The position numbers and the translations under genes are program-made. From CAVQBP01 sp964448105 (GTDB lineage Bacteria; Bacteroidota; Ignavibacteria; Ignavibacteriales; Ignavibacteriaceae), in the NCBI GenBank assembly GCA_964448105.1, contig CAYUVK010000001.1, positions 44,761 through 108,760 of the forward strand: 64,000 nt of DNA, written 5' to 3'. Shown here in pieces: positions 1 to 9,975 of the stretch. The notes under the pieces are model-generated. The model was not told the DNA's origin, did no database searches, and saw nothing but the letters and a program-made list of their open reading frames with translations. Within the stretch, counting starts at the first letter, position 1; each line of letters opens with the position of its first letter.

Positions 1-2
1 CA

Positions 3-1307
3 GGAGTGACAGGTTTAATAGCAAAGGAAAAGCATTCTTCCAAAGATTTATGGGAAGTAATGTCTGAAAAACATAAAGATGATGTTTTTAATGACGTAGA
101 AGCAGTAAGATTTGATTATGGTAATCGAAGTGCCTTTATTTCTGCCTCATTTAAGGATAACGACTCGTTATTCATTAAAATTTGTGATACCAATGGTAAT
201 GGTATTGAATCTAATTATGAAGGAATTACTAAATACTATGATAACCGAAAGGCAGCTGTTACTATTACTGCTGATGATTGGCTTAATGGTTATAATGAAT
301 TTTTTCCTCCGTTATTAGATATCTTTCGTTCATATGGACTTTATGTTACAGTTGGAGTGGTAACTAAGTACTTAGCTTTGTCTACATGGAATGAAATACA
401 AGATGAACTAGATAAGGGTTATGTTGAAGTTTCGTCGCATAGTAGGACACATCCTTTCATTCCATATTCTGATCCATATGGCGAAGTTTTCGGGTCAGTA
501 AATGATATTATTAGAAATCTTAATTTGCCGGGATACTTTAATGTTAACAATAAAGAATATGTTTATGTTTGGATAGCCCCATCCGGTGAATATGATTCCA
601 CAGTAGATTCATTGCTTGGACTTTCTAGCTATCTTGCCGCACGGCTTTATGAAAATCTTCCTCCTGATACACCGAGAGTATATTTCTATGGCGATTCAAC
701 ATTTAGTAATTGGAACATTACTACTAATCATTTTGCACCATTCCTCCCAACCGTTGAAATAGGAGCACCTTCATGGGGCGGGGGTGATACAAGTCTTGTT
801 TCATTAAACAGACTTTTTGATTTAGTAGTTGCAAACAGAGGTATATATCATCTCATGTGGCATCCGCAAGTTATTTATGATGATCAAAACAAACCATATT
901 TATTAAATCATCTTAGTCATATTAGTTCTCATCCAGATCTGTGGTATGTTAATCTCGGACCACTATATCTTTATCATATGATGCAGGAAGTTAACAGTTC
1001 AGCAGTTACTAGTATTCGTGAACAAACAGTTGATCATTTATCTGAATCATATAGACTTGAACAAAATTATCCTAATCCATTTAATCCTTTTACAACAATT
1101 AGCTTTGAGCTGTCAAATGATGTATTTGTAAATATTATAGTTTACAACATTCTCAGTGAGAAGGTCACAACGCTTGTAAACAGTAACATGAAAAAGGGAA
1201 ATCATAAGATTAATTTTAACTCAAGCAAGTTAACGAGCGGTATATATGTTTACCAATTAACTGCCGGTAGTGAAGTACTTACAAAAAAGATGGTCATACT
1301 AAAATAG
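3..1307 (+). CDS. Polysaccharide deacetylase-like protein with T9SS sorting domain (5' partial)
   Basis: The frame is open to the window edge, so the N-terminus is missing; the GTG at 6 is probably internal. Counting from that GTG, a NodB-like core is visible: TADDW (D90, D91) followed by HSRTH (H145, H149) gives the Asp-His-His metal triad of CE4-type polysaccharide deacetylases, and WIAPSGEYD resembles the third motif. This family removes N-acetyl or O-acetyl groups from glycans. The last ~85 residues (from LEQNYPNPFNPF) are a T9SS type A sorting domain ending in KKMVILK, so the protein is probably exported and held on the cell surface. A GH114-like protein two genes downstream suggests the substrate may be an N-acetylgalactosamine-containing polymer; that is inference. 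The motif ADDW instead of FDDG is somewhat divergent, so the exact substrate, and even whether it is an esterase or an amidase, is open. Confidence 0.72.
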   Translation, partial: GVTGLIAKEKHSSKDLWEVMSEKHKDDVFNDVEAVRFDYGNRSAFISASFKDNDSLFIKICDTNGNGIESNYEGITKYYDNRKAAVTITADDWLNGYNEFFPPLLDIFRSYGLYVTVGVVTKYLALSTWNEIQDELDKGYVEVSSHSRTHPFIPYSDPYGEVFGSVNDIIRNLNLPGYFNVNNKEYVYVWIAPSGEYDSTVDSLLGLSSYLAARLYENLPPDTPRVYFYGDSTFSNWNITTNHFAPFLPTVEIGAPSWGGGDTSLVSLNRLFDLVVANRGIYHLMWHPQVIYDDQNKPYLLNHLSHISSHPDLWYVNLGPLYLYHMMQEVNSSAVTSIREQTVDHLSESYRLEQNYPNPFNPFTTISFELSNDVFVNIIVYNILSEKVTTLVNSNMKKGNHKINFNSSKLTSGIYVYQLTAGSEVLTKKMVILK

Positions 1308-1376
1308 TATGAAATAAAAAGGGAATTGAGTTATCAGACTAATTAATTGTTTACAGATAAATAGAAGAATAACATT

Positions 1377-3458
1377 ATGAAAATAATAAGTTACATTTCT
1401 TTATTGCTACTTTTGAATGCATACTCAGTCAATGCACAAGCGAATAACTGGTTGGAAATTATTAAAGAAACAAAAGTCGCAGTTAAATATTTTTCTCCCA
1501 TCAAATCTGAATCCTTTTCAATAATTAATGTTAAAGACACACAAGAAAATGAACTTTGCTTTATCAAAGAGTTTTCTGATGAAGATATAAATGTGAAACT
1601 AACATTTAAGAAGTATAATTCTCACCTTGAATTATTCGGAGAGGTGCAAAATCTTGAGAAAGAGGATTTATGTTTAACCTTGAAATTAATTTTCCCACTC
1701 ACAGGTATTAAAAATATTGTTTGGAGTTATGATCTGGACAGTTCAATAACTGTAAAAAGTAACAATAAAATATATAGCAACTTTGTAGATGCTAAAACAA
1801 TAATACCTCCTGCAGGAGCTTTTAATACAGATAGTACTAGTAATGGTGGTTATGGGGATAAAGTTGGTACCGGTCACATGTCTTTTTTCCCGTTAGCTTC
1901 AATATTGTCTGATAAAGGCGGATTAGGATGGGGAGTTGGAATGGGAATCCCGGTTGTTTTCAGATTATCATATGATTCAGAACTGGGGATGATATCTGAA
2001 TTTGATTTCGCTGTTTCAAAAGAAACAAAAAAATTTCCAAACAGAGCTTTCTTTAAATTGCTTCTTTTTGAATTTGATCCTGTGTGGAAAATGCGTTCTG
2101 CTCTGGAAAAATATTATCAGCTACAGCCGGAATATTTTAAGAGAAGAGTTACACAGGAAGGAATATGGCTTCCCTTTGCACCTTTGTATAAAATTGAGGG
2201 ATGGAAAGATTTTGGGTTCGCATTTCATGAAACTAATTGGCGTTCTAATGATAACGGTTTAACTCCTTCGGTATCATCTATTGAGGCAGGAAAGTTAGCT
2301 AATATTCTAACTTTTCAATATACAGAACCCTGGGAAGAAGAGATCCCGATACCAAAACTTGATTTAACTTATGAAGAAGTTGTCAGTAAAGATATTGTCT
2401 CCCAAGATCATTCACAATATATAGAAACTAGTGCAGCTTTAGATAAAGAAAATAAATTGATAACACGAAAACTTGAAACTCCCTGGTTTCCAACTGGCTG
2501 GGCAGTAAGCGTTAATACAAATACGGATCCTGATATTAAAGGATTTAATAGATTTGATTACGTTACCAAAACTGAAATAAATCCTGCAATTGAAATGAAT
2601 GTTGACGGGATATATTTTGATTGTTTGGAATGGAACTGGCAATATGATATGAATTATAATAGGAAGCATTTTGAATATACCGATTATCCTTTAACATTTT
2701 CTTCTTCTTTAAAAAAACCGAGACCGGTAATCTGGTGCTATTCTTCAGATTATGAGTTTATTAATAAAATAGCAGACGAAATGCATAAGAAAGGGAAATT
2801 AGTGATGGGGAATTCATTCTACTGGATACCATTCTCCGCAGGTAAACTGGATTTATTTGGTTCTGAATTAAACTGGTATGATAGTGTCGATACCAGGTTA
2901 ACAAGATTACAATTTCTACGCGCAATGGCATTTCAGAAACCAGCAGTTTTTTTATTGAATGTAGGATTAGGCGATAAAGCCTTTACCCAACCCCCTTATG
3001 ATGGATATAGAATATATTTTGAAAAAATGTTGTTTTATGGTTTCTTTCCTTCATTCTTTAGTGAAGATGCTTCCAATAATATTTATTGGGAAGATTCTGT
3101 AAAATATAATGTAGGAAGACCATTCTTTAAAAAATATATCCCCTTGATAAAAGAAATTGCTCAGGCAGGGTGGCAACCAATTCCATATGCAAGAATAAAT
3201 AACAAGGAGATAAAATTAGAGAGGTTCACGAATAAAGATAGCAATAGCGTCTATTTTACATTGTATAACTCAAATGCTAAAGACATCCAGTCAACAGTAA
3301 CTTTCAATCTAAAAGATTTAAAAATTAATAAGGTTTTAAGTATTGATGAAATGATTGGAAAGAAAAAAATTAAATATGAGAAAAGTGACCATTCGATTCG
3401 GATCAAGTTAAAGGTGAACGGAAGGTCAGCTTCTTTACTTAGAGTCAACAAGCAGTAA
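1377..3458 (+). CDS. Secreted putative glycoside hydrolase, unclassified; sister of 40963-43023
   Basis: A 693-residue protein with a cleavable signal peptide (hydrophobic stretch, then VNAQ around residue 21). I do not recognise the family. The middle looks like a TIM barrel: VDGIYFD (D415) followed by LEWNW (E418) sits like a beta-strand carrying catalytic acids, followed by a strand-like KGKLVMGNSFYW segment. The first ~250 residues look like a beta-sandwich, with NGGYGDKVGTGHMSFFP as a conserved stretch. All of these motifs recur in the protein at 40963-43023, so the two are paralogues. There is no T9SS domain, so it is probably periplasmic or released. It lies between a deacetylase-like and a GH114-like gene, which supports a glycan-degrading role. 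Reaction and substrate are unknown. Confidence 0.6.
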   Translation: MKIISYISLLLLLNAYSVNAQANNWLEIIKETKVAVKYFSPIKSESFSIINVKDTQENELCFIKEFSDEDINVKLTFKKYNSHLELFGEVQNLEKEDLCLTLKLIFPLTGIKNIVWSYDLDSSITVKSNNKIYSNFVDAKTIIPPAGAFNTDSTSNGGYGDKVGTGHMSFFPLASILSDKGGLGWGVGMGIPVVFRLSYDSELGMISEFDFAVSKETKKFPNRAFFKLLLFEFDPVWKMRSALEKYYQLQPEYFKRRVTQEGIWLPFAPLYKIEGWKDFGFAFHETNWRSNDNGLTPSVSSIEAGKLANILTFQYTEPWEEEIPIPKLDLTYEEVVSKDIVSQDHSQYIETSAALDKENKLITRKLETPWFPTGWAVSVNTNTDPDIKGFNRFDYVTKTEINPAIEMNVDGIYFDCLEWNWQYDMNYNRKHFEYTDYPLTFSSSLKKPRPVIWCYSSDYEFINKIADEMHKKGKLVMGNSFYWIPFSAGKLDLFGSELNWYDSVDTRLTRLQFLRAMAFQKPAVFLLNVGLGDKAFTQPPYDGYRIYFEKMLFYGFFPSFFSEDASNNIYWEDSVKYNVGRPFFKKYIPLIKEIAQAGWQPIPYARINNKEIKLERFTNKDSNSVYFTLYNSNAKDIQSTVTFNLKDLKINKVLSIDEMIGKKKIKYEKSDHSIRIKLKVNGRSASLLRVNKQ

Positions 3459-3539
3459 TAAAATTATATTGAATAATATATCTGGTGTTCCTAATATGAA
3501 AAAAATCTGCTAACATAAAAGAAAATACCCGGAGGCGAA

Positions 3540-5786
3540 ATGATAAGCAAAACTAAAGCTCAAAAATATTTTATAAGGATTATTGTCTTTATATGTTATT
3601 CAGTTTTATTTACCGGTTTTTCATATTCAAAAACAAATAGCACAACTGCACCTTTGGACAGCAGTTCAGATTATTTAGTATACTATGGCAGCTTTGATGA
3701 TAATAAAGTTTTACAGGCGCAGTATTTTGATTTGATTATTGTTGATATAAACGGAATTACACCTGAACAAGTTGATGATATTAAAAATGGACTTGATAAC
3801 ATATCAGGAACTGATGACGATGTTACTGTAATAGGGTATATAAGTATTGGTGAACAGGATGGAGTACTTATTACTGGGGATGGAACTGGTCCTGTTTATT
3901 GGAATGGTTCACAAATTATTCAGGAAAATAAGGGTTATGCTTCTTTCTATTTAGACGATAAAGATAAAAATGGAATGCCAGATCAAGACGGCATTTGGAC
4001 TAGCTGGTATGTTAATGCCGGTGATTCTGCGTGGTGGGAATTTAATAAACCTATTGCTGCAGATATTATTTCTACTCACCATTGTGATGGCTTATTTTTA
4101 GATTTAGTAGATACAGGCGGTCCGAACTCCTGGGGATTACCTTACCAGTGGACAGCCGAGGGGATGATAAAATATATTGAATATTTACGACAAACTTATC
4201 CTGATAAATATCTCCTTGCAAATAGAGGAATATTTTATTTTGATCCTGGTATTACAACCCACTACAAATATGCAGATAGATATCGTCAAAATATTGATGG
4301 GTTAATGATAGAAAGTTACTATGCTACCTGGGATTGGGATAAATCAATAGGTGTATATAACCCGGAACATCCCTCGCTTCGAGATCATTTTGCTCCCCTA
4401 TTAAACACCCAGGCAAATAAATCAGATGGATTTGATATATTCATTTTAGACTACATAGCATCAGGCCAATCAAATCATGATGCTCTTCTCGATACTGTTG
4501 TAAAAGTTTCGGAAAGAGATCAAGGCTGGCTGATTTCAGTTTCTCCTATACTTTTAGATACAATTCGTTTTGATGTTTTTAATCATCATATTGTTGATAA
4601 TAATCCTCCAAGTTGGTCAAAAACTGTTGGCGCAAGCAAATATAAATGGGAAAGTAATAATCTTATAATCTACTTTAATGAAGCAGAAGATCAAACTCCA
4701 CCAGTTAAATATAATGTATATTTAAGTGAAACAGATATTGATTTTTCATCGCCACCGCAGTTTAAAGATATTACGCCTTTGGCATCAGATGTTTCAGATT
4801 ATAAAGTGGTAATAGAAAATCTTGACCCAAATAAAACATATATGGTTGCTATAAGGGTACATGACAGTGACAGCCCTGAACATGAAGATGAGAATAGAAA
4901 AGTTTTACAGATTATACCGGGTGCAACACAGGAAATTAAAATAGATGGTTACTTCGATGATTGGGTATCAAGTAACCAAATTGATAAATCCGGGAATGAT
5001 ATAGAACTTGAAGGAGATACCCTGGTTTCCAAATCCTGTGATTTAATCGATCTTTGGTTTTCTGAAGATCAGGATAATTACTACTTTTCATTTTCTGTAG
5101 GGGACAAAATTACAGCTGATCCCTATTATTATCATGTCCTTATTGATGAAGATAACAATACATCAACAGGGTTCCATTCCAATGGATCCTATATAGGGAT
5201 AGATTTAATGTGTGAGAACGGGTATTTATGGCGCTATAATGGAACTAATGGAGAATGGTCTTGGGAGTATCTGGGACAAGTAGATTATGAAATAGGGAAA
5301 TCAAACGATAAACAAGCAGAAATGGCTATACCGAAGAGTTATTTAAATGGTAATTCATCATCAATTTCATTTATCTATCATATAGATAACGGCAATAGCG
5401 AAATAGATGATGATTATGCTCCTAATGATTACACACAGAGAGGATATCACAGTTCTGATTATACCAGTATACAAGAAACAACAGAACAACCAAAGAAATT
5501 CAAGATAAACAGCATTGCCTATCCTAATCCTTTTAACCCATCGGTTGTATTAGAAATTAAATTCAATAGACCTATTTTTGATAATCTACAGGTAAGAATA
5601 TATGATATAGCTGGAAGATTAGTAGATATGGAAATAGTTCGTGTTTATGGGCAGTCAGAGTTAAATTATACCTGGAATGCAGCAAACTCAATTAATCATG
5701 ATTTATCGAGCGGTGTATATCTGTACAGAATTGATGGATTGAATACTCACATATACACCTCAGGTAAAATGGTATACTTGAAATAA
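3540..5786 (+). CDS. GH114-like (endo-alpha-1,4-polygalactosaminidase family) protein with FN3-like, CBM9-like and T9SS domains
   Basis: A 748-residue protein with a strong GGAGG ribosome site 5-9 bases before the ATG. An N-terminal signal anchor (about residues 10-30) is followed by a GH114/TM1410-type barrel to about residue 345: YFDLIIVDINGI, VIGYISIGEQDG, WYVNAGDSAWW and CDGLFLDLVDTGG are the strand motifs that carry the acidic residues in that family. Characterised GH114 enzymes hydrolyse alpha-1,4-linked galactosamine polymers; distant members have other or unknown activity. Next come a fibronectin-III-like segment (about 375-455), a CBM9-like beta-sandwich starting at IKIDGYFDDW, and a C-terminal T9SS sorting domain (AYPNPFNPSVV to KMVYLK). 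It should therefore be a surface-attached enzyme. It ends 25 bases from the convergent DeoR-type regulator. Confidence 0.7.
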   Translation: MISKTKAQKYFIRIIVFICYSVLFTGFSYSKTNSTTAPLDSSSDYLVYYGSFDDNKVLQAQYFDLIIVDINGITPEQVDDIKNGLDNISGTDDDVTVIGYISIGEQDGVLITGDGTGPVYWNGSQIIQENKGYASFYLDDKDKNGMPDQDGIWTSWYVNAGDSAWWEFNKPIAADIISTHHCDGLFLDLVDTGGPNSWGLPYQWTAEGMIKYIEYLRQTYPDKYLLANRGIFYFDPGITTHYKYADRYRQNIDGLMIESYYATWDWDKSIGVYNPEHPSLRDHFAPLLNTQANKSDGFDIFILDYIASGQSNHDALLDTVVKVSERDQGWLISVSPILLDTIRFDVFNHHIVDNNPPSWSKTVGASKYKWESNNLIIYFNEAEDQTPPVKYNVYLSETDIDFSSPPQFKDITPLASDVSDYKVVIENLDPNKTYMVAIRVHDSDSPEHEDENRKVLQIIPGATQEIKIDGYFDDWVSSNQIDKSGNDIELEGDTLVSKSCDLIDLWFSEDQDNYYFSFSVGDKITADPYYYHVLIDEDNNTSTGFHSNGSYIGIDLMCENGYLWRYNGTNGEWSWEYLGQVDYEIGKSNDKQAEMAIPKSYLNGNSSSISFIYHIDNGNSEIDDDYAPNDYTQRGYHSSDYTSIQETTEQPKKFKINSIAYPNPFNPSVVLEIKFNRPIFDNLQVRIYDIAGRLVDMEIVRVYGQSELNYTWNAANSINHDLSSGVYLYRIDGLNTHIYTSGKMVYLK

Positions 5787-5811
5787 TTTGCTTGAAGTAA
5801 ATTGGCTTATA

Positions 5812-6615
5812 TCAATCAGCATCAGCCAAAATAACTTTTACTCCGAAGGTTTGCAGATTTTTTAATTCTTCATCAGGAATCTTGGAATCGGTTATAACTA
5901 CATTTACTGAATCTATCGGAGCAATTTTCGAAAAACTACGTTTCAGAAATTTACTTGAATCAGTTACAACAATAACTTCTTTTGAAATATCTATCATTAA
6001 TTTATTTAAGTATGCGTCTTCAATATGCGTAGTCGAAATTCCATATTTAGAATCAATACCATTAACACCAAGGAATACTTTATCACAGTATAGGTTTTTA
6101 ATATTATTTTCAGTCATTGGGCCCATAAAAGAAGAAGAAGAGGGTCTTAGGTTCCCGCCCAACATAACAAGTTTACTATTTCCATGGTTTAAAAGTTCAC
6201 CGGCAATATTTAAAGCATTAGTTATTATAGTTAGGTTATTAATATTAATTAAATTGATAGCAACTTCGAGGGTTGTTGTTCCGGAATCTAAGAGAATAGT
6301 ATCTCCTTCTCTAACTAATTGCGCAGCCTTTTTCCCGATTAGTTTTTTTTCTTTTAGGTGATGAGTTAACTCTTTATTTAGTTGATAATCGATTTTAACT
6401 CTTTGACTTTTTATGGCTCCACCACGTGTTCTAATTAATAAACCTTTTTCTTCTAGTTTGTAAAGATCGTTTCTAATAGTAACATCGCTTACTTTAAAAA
6501 TAGGGCTCAAATCTGTAACGATAACTTTCTCTTGGTTTTCTAATATTTCTAAAATTTTTGCTCTTCGCTCAAGAGTTTTTCTACCTTCAGAAGAAAAATT
6601 ATTAAAACGTGTCAT
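5812..6615 (-). CDS. DeoR-family transcriptional regulator of sugar-phosphate metabolism (AgaR-like)
   Basis: A 267-residue protein, the only minus-strand gene recognised. Residues ~14-70 form the DeoR winged helix (LERRAKILEIL, VSDVTIRNDLYKLEEKGL, RTRGGA). Residues ~90-250 form the sugar-phosphate sensor, with the phosphate loop DSGTT at 110-114, then LGGNLRPSSSSFMGP, KVFLGVNGID and KEVIVVTDSSKF, in the family's usual order and length (~255). DeoR repressors of this type bind a phosphorylated intermediate; AgaR in enterobacteria controls N-acetylgalactosamine genes. Given AgaS, KbaZ, PfkB and KbaY further along, a galactosamine or tagatose phosphate is a reasonable effector guess. It is transcribed away from the TonB operon across a 631-base gap, so autoregulation and control of that operon are both possible. 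Confidence 0.88.
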   Translation of the reverse strand: MTRFNNFSSEGRKTLERRAKILEILENQEKVIVTDLSPIFKVSDVTIRNDLYKLEEKGLLIRTRGGAIKSQRVKIDYQLNKELTHHLKEKKLIGKKAAQLVREGDTILLDSGTTTLEVAINLININNLTIITNALNIAGELLNHGNSKLVMLGGNLRPSSSSFMGPMTENNIKNLYCDKVFLGVNGIDSKYGISTTHIEDAYLNKLMIDISKEVIVVTDSSKFLKRSFSKIAPIDSVNVVITDSKIPDEELKNLQTFGVKVILADAD

Positions 6616-7246
6616 ATATAATATTGTTTATAATTCTTATATAAAGATACTAAATTCTGATTAATAAAAAAAAATGGAAAGATATCTAAGCAAAACCTTG
6701 TGATTATTATAAATTAAAAAGCTTAAAAAAATACTTGACAAGATAATACAAGTTATTTATTTTAAAACAAAAAGAAATAATAAGATATTTCTTTTTGCAA
6801 TAAAAAAATTAATAAGTAGAAGCAGATCAATAGAAAATGAGTAGTAAAAAACTAAAGCCGAACTATTGAGAATATTTATGGTTTTAAAAAACTTTACAAA
6901 TCATTTCTTTTGGATTAATATTTTTGTTAATATAAGATTTATATACACTACTCTGGCGGACTAAAAATGTAAGAAGGGGAGGGAATCCTTTAAATAAAGA
7001 AATAGCAAGTTTAATTTTAAGAAATGCTTAATTATTTAGATGATAAACAAATATACTAATTTTATTAAAGCTATAAAATTTATTTATGGAACAAGTATTA
7101 AATATGTTTGCTGTTGCAAGTGGCTAGTTGCATAGTTTATTTCCCGCTGCTAATTGAATAAGTATTGAAGAAAAATTGAAACTTTAGCACTGTAGCTGTG
7201 TTTGAATAAAATAAAAATAATATAAAATTACAAAAATGGAGGTAAA
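6616..7246. other. 631-base intergenic region between divergent DeoR regulator and TonB operon
   Basis: Very AT-rich with no open frame that looks coding on either strand. It must hold the promoter of the minus-strand regulator near 6616-6700 and the promoter of the operon starting at 7247. A CTTGACAAGA element (6734-6743) is the only motif I can connect with another site in the window. The ~480 bases between that element and the TonB start are unusually long for a leader, but I recognise no riboswitch or other structured RNA there. Confidence 0.5.
6735..6763 (+). promoter_or_regulatory. Candidate promoter/operator upstream of TonB operon
   Basis: TTGACA at 6735-6740, 17 bases, then TATTTA at 6758-6763. 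The -10 match is poor. The core CTTGACAAG is symmetrical around its central A, so it could equally be a repressor site. The same core with a similar upstream A-tract (TAAAAAA, then CTTGACAAGA) occurs at 23205-23214, upstream of the second amidohydrolase. Confidence 0.35.
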
Positions 7247-9895
7247 ATGGAATTTAAATATTTACGGCAATTGAGGTTTCCAATCTTTCATTTAATTATT
7301 GTTTTTTCTTTAACATTAACTCATTTAATATATGCAGGAGTCACTGGTAAAATAGCGGGTAAAGTAACTGATGCTAATACTGGAGAACCCTTATTCGGTG
7401 CAAATATTGTTGTTGAAGGAACAACTATGGGGGCTGCAACAGATGCTGAGGGCGATTACTTCATAATTAATTTGTCGCCTGGTACATATAATTTAAAAGC
7501 ATCTATGATAGGTTACACAGCCCAATCAATGATTGATATTGTTGTTAATATTGATAGAACTACGATTGCAGACTTTAAATTGGAACAGGGGAGTATTTCA
7601 ACAAGTGAAGTAGTTGTTATAGCACAAAAACCTGTAATTAGGAAAGATTTGACTTCCAGTATAGTTGAGATTAACGCAAAAGAAATTAATATAAGTCCCC
7701 AAAGAGACGTTCAAAGTATGTTGAAACAACAACGTGGTATTCTTTTAGGGTATAATAAGCTTGGGAAAGAAGGTCTGAACGATACCAATACTCCATCGGA
7801 TGAACTTCACATTCGAGGTGGGAGAGAAGGAGAAACAGCTTTTACTCTTAACGGTATAGTTGTTACCGATCCTGTATGGGGTGGCGCCCAATTTATTCAA
7901 AATTCATCGGGAAATTATATCGATGAATTTAACACTCTGGCCGGAACTTTTAATGCAGAATACGGCAATGCAATGTCCGGGGTGATAAATGTCGTAGCAA
8001 AGAAGGGTAGTCAAAATAAATATAACGCTGATCTTTCATTATATACAGACAAGTTTGGAATAGATAAATATAATCAGAATACAGTGCAGGGTTCTATAGG
8101 TACAGGTGGACCAGTTCCATTAACAAATGGAAACCTAACGTTTTATTTTAGTGGGGAAAGGAAAGTAAGTGATGGGTACCTTTACGGTTATAAATATCCG
8201 AACTGGGTTGACTCAGAAGGAAAAGATGTTGACCCGGTAACAAAGCTGCCTGCTGGAAACGGCGAGAAACAGTCCATGGATAGATTTGATTTCTGGAATA
8301 GTACATTATTATTGAAGTGGTCGGTAACACCAAATCTGATGGTAACTGGTTTTGGTATGTACGGTAATTTAAGAAACGATTCTTATTCAAATACATTTAA
8401 ATATAATCGAGATGGCGATCCTTACAGCAAATCTGATGAAAAATTCTTCAATTTAAACATTACTCATGCTTTGTCGAAGGACAGTTATTATGAAATTGGT
8501 TTGGCAAGACAGATACACACCAGGTTTCTTGGCGTTTATGATAGTTGGGCAAAATATACGCAAACCTTAGAAACATTTGATCCCTCGGGAAATTTCTCCG
8601 TAGTTGGTGAAGATTGGATCTGGGAAAATGAAAATTGGTCAGTTAACACTATGAGAGCTTCTTTTGCCAGCCAAGTGAATAAAACAAACTTTATTAAAAT
8701 TGGTGGAAATTTAAGGCTTCTCGATATCCATTATGAAGCTAAAAACCCGGCTGAAACAGGGAGCTATTGGGTTAATTACTCCCATAAACCCAAAGAAATG
8801 AATGCTTTTTTACAGGATAAAATGGAGTTCTCTGAAATTGGATTAATAATCAACATAGGTGCCAGGGTAGATTTATGGAATCCCGATTCTCCCTACTCGA
8901 CAGATATTGTTAATACTCTTGATATGAAAACAAAACAAGCAACTATTAAAACAAAATTTTCACCACGTTTTGGCGTTTCATATCCCGTTTCTGATAAAGC
9001 TGCATTTCACTTTGCTTATGGTCATTTCTATCAAATGCCATCATATTTTAATTTATACGGGAGCCAACGATATTTAACACATCCTGAGGATAAAGATTGG
9101 GATAAATATCCGCAATTCAGGGGGATGAATTTCCCGTACACTTCTGAAAGCTCTGGTAATACCAGATTAGCTAATACTAATATGGAACCTGAAAAAACCG
9201 TGGCTTATGAAGCCGGCGTGCAGATTAAAGTTTCCGAAGATATTTCCTTAGATGTAACAGCTTTCTACAAAGAAATGACAAATCTTGTGGGAGTTCGTTA
9301 CATACAAGCTGCAAATTACGGAACGGGTGCTGCTGTTTCCGATAATTTTGATTATGCTAATGCTAAAGGAGTGGAACTTGTATTAAATAAGAGATTCAGC
9401 AATTATTTTTCTTTAAGAGCAAACTACACTTTCTCAGATGCTTTAGTAACAAGTTCAAGCCCTTGGGCACAATTACAAATTCAAAATCCAACATTTAGAA
9501 CATTTACTTCCGATTGGGATAGGCCACATACTTTTAACCTCGATCTGTATGTTGAATTGCCCAATATATGTGATGTAAGTTTATCGGGTAACTTTCAATC
9601 AGGTCTTCCTTACACTATAAAAACAGAACCAAATACAGAAAGAATGCCTTATATAGCAACTATTGATTTGAAATTCAGCAGGAAGTTTAAAATATATAAT
9701 ATGACTCCCGAAATATACTTAAAAATTATTAATCTAGCCGATAGGAAAAATATTTATGCGGTTTATGCAAATAGTGGTAAACCCGATCTACCTTTAGGAA
9801 TTCCAAGGACCCCCAGTAACCTTAACATATATGATGTCCCGAATAATTATGGTCCCGGAAGACAAATATATATAGGTCTTTCTTTGGGGATATAA
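7247..9895 (+). CDS. TonB-dependent outer-membrane receptor with carboxypeptidase-regulatory-like domain
   Basis: An 882-residue protein preceded by TGGAGG 6 bases before the ATG. A signal peptide (to about residue 30) is followed by a CarboxypepD_reg-like beta-sandwich (~33-115: GKVTDANTGEPLFGANIVVEG, GDYFIINLSPGTY), a plug domain (~125-255, with IRGGREGETAFTLNGI and NAEYGNAMSGVINVVAKKG) and a ~600-residue beta barrel ending in a strand with a terminal LSLGI. Such receptors import ligands across the outer membrane using TonB energy. It is the first gene of a run continuing through a T9SS cargo, a PorV-like barrel and a lipoprotein, which makes a glycan or oligosaccharide the likely ligand. 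Unlike Bacteroides SusC, it has no SusD partner next to it. Confidence 0.92.
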   Translation: MEFKYLRQLRFPIFHLIIVFSLTLTHLIYAGVTGKIAGKVTDANTGEPLFGANIVVEGTTMGAATDAEGDYFIINLSPGTYNLKASMIGYTAQSMIDIVVNIDRTTIADFKLEQGSISTSEVVVIAQKPVIRKDLTSSIVEINAKEINISPQRDVQSMLKQQRGILLGYNKLGKEGLNDTNTPSDELHIRGGREGETAFTLNGIVVTDPVWGGAQFIQNSSGNYIDEFNTLAGTFNAEYGNAMSGVINVVAKKGSQNKYNADLSLYTDKFGIDKYNQNTVQGSIGTGGPVPLTNGNLTFYFSGERKVSDGYLYGYKYPNWVDSEGKDVDPVTKLPAGNGEKQSMDRFDFWNSTLLLKWSVTPNLMVTGFGMYGNLRNDSYSNTFKYNRDGDPYSKSDEKFFNLNITHALSKDSYYEIGLARQIHTRFLGVYDSWAKYTQTLETFDPSGNFSVVGEDWIWENENWSVNTMRASFASQVNKTNFIKIGGNLRLLDIHYEAKNPAETGSYWVNYSHKPKEMNAFLQDKMEFSEIGLIINIGARVDLWNPDSPYSTDIVNTLDMKTKQATIKTKFSPRFGVSYPVSDKAAFHFAYGHFYQMPSYFNLYGSQRYLTHPEDKDWDKYPQFRGMNFPYTSESSGNTRLANTNMEPEKTVAYEAGVQIKVSEDISLDVTAFYKEMTNLVGVRYIQAANYGTGAAVSDNFDYANAKGVELVLNKRFSNYFSLRANYTFSDALVTSSSPWAQLQIQNPTFRTFTSDWDRPHTFNLDLYVELPNICDVSLSGNFQSGLPYTIKTEPNTERMPYIATIDLKFSRKFKIYNMTPEIYLKIINLADRKNIYAVYANSGKPDLPLGIPRTPSNLNIYDVPNNYGPGRQIYIGLSLGI

Positions 9896-9975
9896 ATAAG
9901 AAATGTTGATGATGTAATTCATTTATAGATATGGTTAATTACTACTATCATAATTTTGAAAAAGGAGGTCGAATA

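Noticed and set aside
5882..6361. 159-codon open frame on the + strand
   Set aside because: It lies wholly opposite the DeoR regulator, which has full family motifs; the frame is a by-product.
6616..7246. Possible riboswitch or structured leader before the TonB operon
   Set aside because: No extended stems or conserved riboswitch core could be found by eye; length alone is not evidence.
9931..9975. Earlier in-frame ATG for the T9SS cargo protein
   Set aside because: It would place the ribosome site AAAGGAGG inside the coding region and bury the signal peptide.
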